A stretch of 30,917 nucleotides of DNA, taken from assembly GCA_964447175.1 (NCBI GenBank), contig CAYURP010000031.1:1-30917 (forward strand). Direction: 5' to 3'. The notes under the pieces were generated by a model that had not been told where the DNA came from, did no database searches, and was given only the letters and a program-made list of their open reading frames with translations. Each line of letters begins with the position of its first letter. The first letter of the stretch is position 1. A program made the translations under genes and the position numbers. Below are positions 1-6,324 of the stretch, piece after piece. The stretch is from CAYURP01 sp964447175 (GTDB lineage Bacteria; Zixibacteria; MSB-5A5; SM23-73-2).

Positions 1-464
1 CCATCCAGAAGATAATATCGAGAGGGAGGATCAAATCTGAAAAGCTTGCCCGAATAGCTTACAGTTGATCCCGGACTGAGTTTTTCCAATTTATCCTTTT
101 GGGATGAATCAAAGGAAACGGACACGTCATAATCCAAAGTGGCAGGCAAATGCTTTATTCTCAGGATTAAATCGCCAGATTTCTGCTTTTCTATTTTTAC
201 CACCTCGCCCACCCAGTTAACGTATTTCCCGACATATTCTGAGAAAATCTTTTTTTTCTGCGGTACACTGAGCTGATCATTCCCCCCTATAATGTTATGA
301 AAATCCTCAAATGAAAAAAGGATTGTATCTTTTTGAGATATCCCGGCTTCCTCCCTGTGGGGAAACTTAAATAGAATCACAAGTATTGCGATAACCAGTA
401 TCAATAGGGGAATTAAAACTCCCGTTCCCTTTGCTGAGCTGAATCTGTTTTCCTTATCTACCAT
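1..464 (-). CDS. Membrane-anchored OB-fold-like protein (partial, C-terminus off the window)
   Basis: The reading frame starts at an ATG at 464 and stays open to the left window edge, about 154 codons, so the C-terminus is missing. It begins MVDKENRFSSAKG, followed by one strongly hydrophobic segment at about residues 15-33 that reads as an N-terminal membrane anchor. A soluble part follows with a pattern of short beta strands (KYVNWVGEVVKIEKQ, then GDLILRIKHLP, then GSTVSYSGKLF). This W-x-G-x-V opening and late G-x-V-x-x-x-G-x-L strand resembles the tRNA_anti-like OB-fold family found in small bacterial lipoproteins and membrane proteins; the family match is by eye. It lies 9 nt beyond the TPR gene on the same strand, so it is probably the last visible gene of the leuC-leuD-TPR transcript. 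Function is unknown. Confidence 0.6.
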   Translation of the reverse strand, partial: MVDKENRFSSAKGTGVLIPLLILVIAILVILFKFPHREEAGISQKDTILFSFEDFHNIIGGNDQLSVPQKKKIFSEYVGKYVNWVGEVVKIEKQKSGDLILRIKHLPATLDYDVSVSFDSSQKDKLEKLSPGSTVSYSGKLFRFDPPSRYYLLD

Positions 465-472
465 ACCTGCAT

Positions 473-895
473 TTAGTTCTTTTCAATAAATTCCAAAAGC
501 TTATATGCCAGGTTAGATTTGACCGATTCCAGAAACTCGTAATGTTTTCTTGCCTCCTCTTTATTTCCTTCCTGGGCTAAAGTCCTTCCCAGAGCGAAAT
601 GCGCCTTAATATGCATATTATTGAGAGATAAAACGTATTCATATTCCTTTTTTGCCTGCTCATACATTCCCTTCTGGTAGTAAGCCTCGCCCAGATTCAT
701 ATGGGAATTGATGTGATGGGGATCGATTTTGATTGCCTGTTTATAGTCCTGGATGGCTTTATCATAATCACCCTGTGCAAAGTATATTGTTCCGGTTTTA
801 AAATAGTCATCCGCTGTTTTCTTGGCACAATGAAAGCTTAACCCAAGAAAAGAAAACAGCAATACAAACAGAAGAATTGCTAAAACCTTTCTCAT
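473..895 (-). CDS. Small TPR-repeat protein with N-terminal signal/anchor
   Basis: This 140-residue protein opens with a positively charged start and a hydrophobic segment (residues 3-19) ending SFHCAKK. A cysteine sits where a lipobox Cys would, but the -1 residue is His, so lipidation is doubtful. Three tetratricopeptide repeats follow: one with GTIYFAQGDYDKAIQDYKQA, one with LGEAYYQKGMYEQAKKEY, and a weaker one with LGRTLAQEGNKEEARKHY. TPRs are protein-interaction scaffolds, so the protein probably works at the outside or periplasmic face as an adaptor. I chose the ATG at 895 because GGAGGG lies 4 nt upstream of it; the frame also runs up to a TTG at 925 that overlaps the preceding leuD stop but lacks a good ribosome site. 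It is transcribed after leuC-leuD; no functional link to that enzyme is evident. Confidence 0.8.
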   Translation of the reverse strand: MRKVLAILLFVLLFSFLGLSFHCAKKTADDYFKTGTIYFAQGDYDKAIQDYKQAIKIDPHHINSHMNLGEAYYQKGMYEQAKKEYEYVLSLNNMHIKAHFALGRTLAQEGNKEEARKHYEFLESVKSNLAYKLLEFIEKN

Positions 896-921
896 GGTTC
901 CCTCCATTTTAAAAAGTTTAT

Positions 922-1419
922 TCAACTCTTTATCCCCAGCTTTTTTCTGACATAAGGAATTAACCCACCCTCCTCTAAAATTGACATCAGAAAATCGGGC
1001 AATGGGGGGAAGGAAATCTTTTTATCTTTAATCCCTATCTCTCCAGTTTTGTAATTAATAGTAATCTCTTCATTCTCCTGAGCCAAATCAAATGCCTCCC
1101 TGGATTCAACCACCGCCAGCCCCTGGTTAATGGCATTTCTGAAAAAAATCCGGGAAAAGGATTTTGCCACCACACATTCTATTCCGGCATATTTCAAGGA
1201 AGTGGCTGCCTGCTCCCGGGAGCTTCCACACCCGAAATTCAGTCCGGCAACTATTATGTCCCCTTTCTTGATTTTATTTGGAAAATCCTTGTCTATCCCT
1301 TCCAGTGCGTGTTTAGCCATTTCCTCGGGAACGATAATGGGCAGATATTTGCCGGGATAGATTACGTCTGTGTTGATATTATCTTTCAATTTCCATACTC
1401 TGCCTTTGATAATTTGCAT
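922..1419 (-). CDS. leuD: 3-isopropylmalate dehydratase / homoaconitase-type small subunit (LeuD family)
   Basis: The 165-residue protein has the swivelling small-subunit fold of the aconitase family. It begins GRVWKLKDNINTDVIYPGKYLP and carries the hallmark NFGCGSSREQAATSLKYAG, then SFSRIFFRNAINQGL and the C-terminal EEGGLIPYV. LeuD pairs with a [4Fe-4S] LeuC subunit to isomerise 2-isopropylmalate to 3-isopropylmalate, or in related enzymes homocitrate to homoisocitrate or citramalate-type substrates. The substrate-recognition loop after Y-x-G-x reads YLPI, which I cannot assign to a specific substrate. The length is normal for the short archaeal/bacterial LeuD type (about 160-170). It starts 5 nt after the leuC stop, so the two subunits are clearly co-translated partners. 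A second, divergent LeuD-like subunit lies at 5591-6091. Confidence 0.9.
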   Translation of the reverse strand: MQIIKGRVWKLKDNINTDVIYPGKYLPIIVPEEMAKHALEGIDKDFPNKIKKGDIIVAGLNFGCGSSREQAATSLKYAGIECVVAKSFSRIFFRNAINQGLAVVESREAFDLAQENEEITINYKTGEIGIKDKKISFPPLPDFLMSILEEGGLIPYVRKKLGIKS

Positions 1420-1424
1420 ACTCT

Positions 1425-3038
1425 TCAGCTCCAGACCTTTCTCAAAAACTCCCGGGGATCGGCGATCTCCCCTTTAATAGCAGTTGCTGCTGCTGTTGCC
1501 GGACTGGCTAAATAGACCTCTGATTCGGTGGATCCCATCCTTCCCCTGAAGTTTCTATTGGTGGTTGCCAGACAACGCTCTCCACTGGCTAAAATACCCT
1601 CATGCGCCCCCAGGCAGGGTCCGCATCCGGGATTTAAGACCACGCAATTGGCTTGCAGAAAAACCTTGATAATTCCTTTTTTCATAGCCTCAAGAAAGAT
1701 CTCCCTGGAACAAGGCAGAACCAGCATCCTTATGTCCGGGTGAATTTTTTTACCTTTTAAAATTCTGGCTGCAATCTCCAGATCATCCAATCTCCCGTTG
1801 GTGCAGGAACCCAAAACCACCTGGTTGATGGAGATGCCTTTAACCTCCTCCACAGGTTTGACATTGTCCACTGAATGGGGACAGGCGATCTGGGGAGAAA
1901 GTTTTGTTATGTCGAATTCATGCTCATTCTCATAAGTTGCATACTCGTCTGCCCAGATGGGAATATATTTCTTCCTCTTTATGGAATTGAGAAACTTTCT
2001 GGTGGTTTTATCAAATGGAACAATCCCAAATTTGGCTCCCATCTCCATAGAAAGATTGCATAGTGTGAATCTTTCAGAGACGGAGAACGAGTCCACAGTC
2101 TCTCCATAGAATTCCACGGATTTATAAGAGGCTCCCTCTGAAGTAAGCTTTCCGATTATATGTAGAATCACATCTTTAGCATAAACCCCAAAAGCAAGCT
2201 TTCCCTTTATGGTGATCTTAATAGAATCAGGAACTTTAAGCCATATTTTTCCGGTAGCCCACACAGCAGCCATCTCAGTAGCACCGATACCGGTGGATAA
2301 AGCAGCCACGCAACCGTAGGAGGTGGTATGGGAATCAGTTCCCAAAGCCAGCTCGCCGGGAAGAATATGACCTTTATCCACAACCACTTCGTGACAGATC
2401 CCTTCTTTTATATCATAAAAGTTTTTTATGTTTTGCTCTTTAACAAATTTCCGGATCGATTTATGAGCCTCGGCTGTTTTCTCGGATTCAGCAGGTACCC
2501 GGTGATCCAGAGGGATGACGATTTTATTGGGATTCCACACTCGATCCACACCAATTTGTCTGAACTGCCTGATCACCAGGCCGGCATTATCGTGGCTCAT
2601 CACCAGATCAGGTTCTACCTCAACTATCTCACCCACAACAGCTTCCTTCATACCGGCTTTTAAAGCTAAAATCTTCTGGGCTATGGTCTGGGAACCGCCT
2701 TTGATTACTTTGGAACCGGATTTGGGAAGCTGCAACTCCAGCTGCGGGAATTTCAAAACCTTAGGCTTCTCCAGTATGCCAAATTTTCTTCTCCATTTAT
2801 AGAAGGCCGCCTTGGAGATTTTAAGTTCCTCTCCAGCCTCTTTATCATTCCCGTATGTTTCCCAGAGATCCCGAATAATCTTTTCGCTGTATTTGGGCAG
2901 AGAATATTTCTCTATCCTTTTTTTCCCTCTCCAGTAGGTAACCAGGTATTCAGGAACCCCGATGGCTTCAGCTATTTTTCTGTCCGTTTTATACTTCTTC
3001 TGAAGTTTTTGAAGTTCCTCTTTTTTTGGAATCCTCAT
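1425..3038 (-). CDS. leuC: LeuC-type dehydratase large subunit fused to an N-terminal helix-turn-helix region
   Basis: Residues from about 114 to 537 are a complete LeuC/HacA-type catalytic subunit: GGSQTIAQKILALKAG, HDNAGLVIRQFRQIG, IPLDHRVPAESEKTAEAHK, LGTDSHTTSYG, and the iron-sulfur ligands Cys412 (GSCTNG), Cys472 and Cys475 (NPGCGPCLGAH). LeuC proteins of this type usually have about 420 residues, so the 537-residue length reflects an extra N-terminal module of about 110 residues. That module contains two helix-turn-helix-like units, DRKIAEAIGVPEYLVTYWRG (19-38) and NDKEAGEELKISKAAFYKWR (64-83), followed by a lysine-rich linker. The start ATG overlaps the HIT gene stop as ATGA, which supports translation of the extension. 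The leuD subunit follows after 5 nt. Catalysis is confidently inferred at family level; DNA binding by the extension is inference. Confidence 0.88.
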   Translation of the reverse strand: MRIPKKEELQKLQKKYKTDRKIAEAIGVPEYLVTYWRGKKRIEKYSLPKYSEKIIRDLWETYGNDKEAGEELKISKAAFYKWRRKFGILEKPKVLKFPQLELQLPKSGSKVIKGGSQTIAQKILALKAGMKEAVVGEIVEVEPDLVMSHDNAGLVIRQFRQIGVDRVWNPNKIVIPLDHRVPAESEKTAEAHKSIRKFVKEQNIKNFYDIKEGICHEVVVDKGHILPGELALGTDSHTTSYGCVAALSTGIGATEMAAVWATGKIWLKVPDSIKITIKGKLAFGVYAKDVILHIIGKLTSEGASYKSVEFYGETVDSFSVSERFTLCNLSMEMGAKFGIVPFDKTTRKFLNSIKRKKYIPIWADEYATYENEHEFDITKLSPQIACPHSVDNVKPVEEVKGISINQVVLGSCTNGRLDDLEIAARILKGKKIHPDIRMLVLPCSREIFLEAMKKGIIKVFLQANCVVLNPGCGPCLGAHEGILASGERCLATTNRNFRGRMGSTESEVYLASPATAAATAIKGEIADPREFLRKVWS

Positions 3039-3523
3039 ACTTTCAATTTTTTGAATTCACCCTTCAGTTGATCATATACATCCTTCAAAGCCACCGAGAT
3101 CAACTTGGTATCGCCCACCACCGGCATGAAATTGGTATCGCCAGTCCAGCGGGGAACGATATGCACGTGCAGGTGATCCACCACTCCTGCGCCGGAGATC
3201 TTTTCCAGGTTCATACCCAAATTAAAACCGTGAGGTTTCATTGCTTTTTTAAGAATTACCACACATTTCTGGGTGAGCCGGGCTAACTCAGAAAGCTCAT
3301 TATCATTCAGCTTCTCCAGTTTTCCCACATGTTTGTAGGGTGCTACCATAAGGTGTCCTGAATTATAGGGGTACTTATTCATAATCACAAAGGAGAGCTT
3401 ACCGCGAAATAAAATCAGATTTTTTTCATCTTTTGAGTCATTGTGTCTTTTGCAGAAGATACACCCCTTTTCCTTATGGGATAAGATAAATTCCTTTCTC
3501 CAGGGAGCCCAGAGTATATCCAT
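3035..3523 (-). CDS. HIT-family nucleotide hydrolase/phosphorylase (Ap4A type)
   Basis: This 162-residue histidine-triad protein has the catalytic motif DHLHVHIVPRW with His117, His119 and His121. An N-terminal CIFCKRH pair (Cys21, Cys24) suits the zinc site of the larger Ap4A-type HIT proteins. The start MDILWAPWRKEFIL and the NSGHLMVAPYKH strand are typical of this branch (COG0537 group). Such enzymes cleave or phosphorolyse dinucleoside polyphosphates or nucleoside phosphoramidates in the cytoplasm. A ribosome site AAAGGAG stands 7 nt ahead of the ATG. The stop overlaps the leuC start (ATGA), so HIT is the first gene of a HIT-leuC-leuD-TPR-OB operon. A possible promoter sits about 70-95 nt upstream. 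Confidence 0.92.
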   Translation of the reverse strand: MDILWAPWRKEFILSHKEKGCIFCKRHNDSKDEKNLILFRGKLSFVIMNKYPYNSGHLMVAPYKHVGKLEKLNDNELSELARLTQKCVVILKKAMKPHGFNLGMNLEKISGAGVVDHLHVHIVPRWTGDTNFMPVVGDTKLISVALKDVYDQLKGEFKKLKV

Positions 3524-3589
3524 TAATATCTCCTTTGAATTCTCATATTAACCTTAATAAAACGCCAAGCCAAAGTCTTTTTTAAACTT

Positions 3590-3617
3590 AATATAAACAA
3601 AAAGTAAAATTTCTCAA
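3590..3617 (-). promoter_or_regulatory. Possible sigma-70 promoter for the HIT-leuCD operon
   Basis: Read on the minus strand, TTGAGA and TATATT are separated by 16 nt, 67 nt upstream of the HIT start codon. The region is very AT-rich, so chance matches are likely. Confidence 0.35.
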
Positions 3618-3836
3618 CAATTTTGTTAATAAAATCATCTTTATTATATGCTCAATTTCATGGCTATTTTTTTATTGTTCAGCTATTTCTATATCCCGCT
3701 ATCTTTAAGTCAGATTTCAATGCAAGAAATAAACTAGTACAAAACCTAAGATAAAATTTTACATATGGAACTCTCTTATTCTTTGATCCCATAGACCCAT
3801 CTTGCCTACAAGCTGGGATCTGAATAAAATTGGAGT

Positions 3837-4154
3837 GTGAACTTTCAGGTTCACCTTATTTTTGGGATGTCTTGAAAGTGAAGCTAAAGCTTCAAACTCC
3901 ATATGTTTCAGGCGATGACAGAGCATCGCCCTCATACAGATTAATCCTTCCTGATACATCCCCGATTTCAGTAACACAAGTTGTCTTACCGCCAATGACG
4001 GGATTATCACAGGTTGGGACAACCTGTAATACCAGGTTTGGTTGCGCGATTCATAGAGCTTCATTTGTAGTTCGCCGATTTATCGGCTATAAAAACCTCA
4101 TAAACAATGTAACTACAATTTCTTAAAAAAGCTCAATGAATTGGGCGACTACAA
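3837..4154. repeat. Cluster of mini-palindromes (interspersed-repeat-like)
   Basis: Inverted repeats found: 3837-3854 GTGAAC/GTTCAC; 3879-3894 TGAAGCT/AGCTTCA; 3911-3930 GGCGATG/CATCGCC; 4009-4027 ACAGGTTG/CAACCTGT; 4074-4087 GCCGAT/ATCGGC; 4131-4146 GCTCAA/TTGGGC with one mismatch. The last two sit inside a larger imperfect inverted repeat, TTGTAGTTCGCC (4065-4076) against GGGCGACTACAA (4143-4154). Two of these cores recur at 26355-26372 and 26455-26481, which argues for a dispersed family. Confidence 0.7.
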
Positions 4155-4217
4155 TTTTTTTGCCAATATAGATTTTCCGGGTGGACACACAGATCCGCCC
4201 CTCTGTTTTGGAGACAA

Positions 4218-5591
4218 TCAGGAGATTAATTTTACAACTGTCTCAATATGAGGGGTGTGGGGGAACATATCCACTGGCTGGACTTGTTCTATTTTATACT
4301 CTCTATCACAGAAAAGCTTCAAGTCCCGGGCTAAGGTGGCAGGGTTGCAGGATACGTAAATCAGCTTTTCTATTTTTATGTCGCTGAGATATTCTACCAC
4401 GTCAGGATGAAGTCCTGCTCTGGGGGGATCAACTACCACCACGTTGAATTTTTCACCTCTGGTAATAAGCTCGGATAAAACCTTTTTTGCCTCTCCGCAG
4501 ATGAACTCACAATTCGATACTTCGTTTTTCAGAGCATTCCTTTGAGCATCCTCAACTGATTGAGAGAGCGATTCCACCCCGATTATCTTTCTGGCTTGAG
4601 AGGATAAGAAAATGGAGATGGTTCCTATCCCGCAATACAAATCCAGCACATTATCCTCTCTCTTAAGATCAGCGAAGTCTTTAACCACATTATAAAGCTT
4701 TTCCACCTGGAAACTATTGGTCTGGAAAAAAGAGTTGGCTGATAAATCAAATGAAAAATCACCTACTTTCTCGGTTATATGATCTTTTCCGGCTAAAAGA
4801 ACCTCCTCCTCGCCCACCGCAATAGTAGCCAGCCTTGAGTTTATATTTCGCATCACACTTGTTATCTGAGGAAATTTATCAACTAATTCTCTGGTAAACT
4901 CCTCCTGATAGGGGAAATCACCTTTATTAGTAACCAGGTTGACCATTACCTCAGATGTATTCTTTGCCTCCTTGATTGCTAAATACCTTAAGAATCCCTG
5001 ATGTTTTTTTAAATCATAAGGGGAAAGCTTTTTTACTCTGAAAAACTGCTTTATCCAGTTAACTATTTGATTTGATAGTTCTGACTGCAAAAAACAATCT
5101 TTCAGATCAAAGACCTGATCGTATTGACCCCTGGGATGAAGGCCTAAAATCAATTCTCCTTCTTCGTTTTTTTCAAAAGAAAACTCCATTTTATTTCTGT
5201 AAAAATAAAGCTTATCTGAACCGATGATGGGTTTGATTTCTATGTCTTTGAACCCACCAATATGAACCAAGCTGTCTTTTACCTGTTTGGTTTTGTATTC
5301 CATCTGATATTCATATTTAAGATTCTGAAGCAGACATCCTCCACAAAAACCAAAATGGGAGCATCTGGGCTTTGTTCTTTTATCCGATTCTTTGATTATC
5401 TCAAAGACCTCAGCTTCGGCAAATGATCTTTTCCTTTTTAAGATTTTAGCTTTGATCAAGTCTCCGGGGACCGCGTTGTGAACCAGTATCACCATTCCAT
5501 CCAGCTTTGCCACGCCCTTTCCTCCAAAAGCCAGATCGAAAACCTCCAGCTCAACTACTTCACCCTTTTTAGGGGGGTTAAATTGATGCAT
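4218..5591 (-). CDS. rlmD: 23S rRNA (uracil-5-)-methyltransferase, RlmD/RumA family
   Basis: The 457-residue protein has an N-terminal TRAM domain (about 8-66) and a [4Fe-4S] site formed by Cys77, Cys83, Cys86 (CSHFGFCGGC) and Cys166. The SAM-binding Rossmann part has VLDLYCGIGTISIFLS (315-330), VVVDPPRAGLHPDV and the catalytic nucleophile Cys415 in YVSCNPATLARDL. FFQTNSFQVEKLY is the usual uracil-methyltransferase signature. These enzymes put a methyl group on C5 of a specific uridine in 23S rRNA (U1939 for E. coli RlmD), although COG2265 members can have other rRNA or tRNA targets. The ATG overlaps the TAA stop of the upstream leuD-like gene by one base (TAATG), indicating translational coupling. 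Family assignment is firm; the exact target uridine is not. Confidence 0.92.
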   Translation of the reverse strand: MHQFNPPKKGEVVELEVFDLAFGGKGVAKLDGMVILVHNAVPGDLIKAKILKRKRSFAEAEVFEIIKESDKRTKPRCSHFGFCGGCLLQNLKYEYQMEYKTKQVKDSLVHIGGFKDIEIKPIIGSDKLYFYRNKMEFSFEKNEEGELILGLHPRGQYDQVFDLKDCFLQSELSNQIVNWIKQFFRVKKLSPYDLKKHQGFLRYLAIKEAKNTSEVMVNLVTNKGDFPYQEEFTRELVDKFPQITSVMRNINSRLATIAVGEEEVLLAGKDHITEKVGDFSFDLSANSFFQTNSFQVEKLYNVVKDFADLKREDNVLDLYCGIGTISIFLSSQARKIIGVESLSQSVEDAQRNALKNEVSNCEFICGEAKKVLSELITRGEKFNVVVVDPPRAGLHPDVVEYLSDIKIEKLIYVSCNPATLARDLKLFCDREYKIEQVQPVDMFPHTPHIETVVKLIS

Positions 5592-6091
5592 TATGATTTG
5601 CTTTTCAGATAGTTTAAGAGGCCTCCGTCTTCGGTGATCTCAGATTCCAGTCCGGAAAGCTGAATTCCCTGGATTACCTCTTTGCTGTTGAGATTTTTTA
5701 TTTTTCCTGTTTCCAAATCGATTTCCAACTCGTCTTTTGTTTTGACCTTTTTTGAGATCCCGGGGCATTCCAGAAGAGGAAAACCCAAGTTGATGGAATT
5801 ACGGTAAAATATTCGAGCAAAAGATTCTGCCACCACGCAGCCTACTTTATTTTCCTTAAGGCAGATTACCGCATGTTCCCTTGAGCTTCCGCAACCAAAG
5901 TTTTTGCCCGCTACAACTATATCATCCGGTTTGACTTCCCTGGCGAAGTTTTCCATTCCGGGAACAAATTCCATGGCATGGCGAGCCATCTCTTTGGGAT
6001 CGGTTAAGGGGAGATACTGTCCGTGATAGATCTGATCGGTGTCAATATCATCACCTGTCACCCAGGCTCTGCCTTTAATTTTCTTTTTCAT
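5591..6091 (-). CDS. leuD: Second LeuD-type dehydratase small subunit
   Basis: This 166-residue protein is homologous to the subunit at 922-1419 and about equally long: GRAWVTGDDIDTDQIYHGQYLPL, NFGCGSSREHAVICLKENKV, SFARIFYRNSINLGFPLLEC and the terminal EDGGLLNYL. The recognition loop is YLPL instead of YLPI, and the middle beta region differs strongly. It belongs to the aconitase-family swivelling domain and needs a [4Fe-4S] large subunit, but no second large subunit is present in the window. It may share the HTH-LeuC at 1425-3038 or use a partner encoded elsewhere. It is the first gene of a unit with rlmD; GAGAGG lies 8 nt upstream of the ATG. The biological substrate is uncertain (isopropylmalate, homocitrate or another 2-hydroxy-diacid). 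Confidence 0.87.
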   Translation of the reverse strand: MKKKIKGRAWVTGDDIDTDQIYHGQYLPLTDPKEMARHAMEFVPGMENFAREVKPDDIVVAGKNFGCGSSREHAVICLKENKVGCVVAESFARIFYRNSINLGFPLLECPGISKKVKTKDELEIDLETGKIKNLNSKEVIQGIQLSGLESEITEDGGLLNYLKSKS

Positions 6092-6255
6092 TTTTTTTCC
6101 TCTCTTGACGATTTTATAGTATCAAAGACAATAACTTACAGAAAATTCCTTATTCTTTAACCTTCCATTTTTAATATACCCACGTTTATGGCTAAGTGTC
6201 AAATAAATAATAATCTTAAGCGTTGTAGATTTGCAGGCGATATACAGAATATGGA

Positions 6256-6283
6256 TTGACAAATTGAGTAAATTTGTTATAAT
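6256..6283 (+). promoter_or_regulatory. Sigma-70-type promoter of the C25 peptidase gene
   Basis: TTGACA (6256-6261) and TATAAT (6278-6283) are both perfect consensus hexamers, separated by 16 nt, and lie 42 nt ahead of the start codon. Confidence 0.75.
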
Positions 6284-6324
6284 AATAGTGGTAAAAGCAG
6301 CTTTGAGCCGCCAAAAGGAGTAAA

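Larger units (their letters stand above)
3524..4217. other. Gene-less stretch of 0.7 kb carrying a cluster of six palindromes
   Basis: No convincing gene is visible between HIT and rlmD. Frames of about 100 codons exist on both strands at about 3760-4126, but they overlap each other, have no ribosome site and give low-complexity, unrecognisable translations. The right half (3837-4154) holds at least six short inverted repeats with different cores spaced by 20-80 nt, listed as a repeat. The left part (3540-3760) is AT-rich and probably contains the HIT operon promoter. The terminator of rlmD would also fall here. Confidence 0.7.

Noticed and set aside
3759..4126. Overlapping frames of about 100 codons on both strands in the rlmD-HIT spacer
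   Set aside because: They overlap each other, have no ribosome site, translate through palindromes and resemble no protein known to me.
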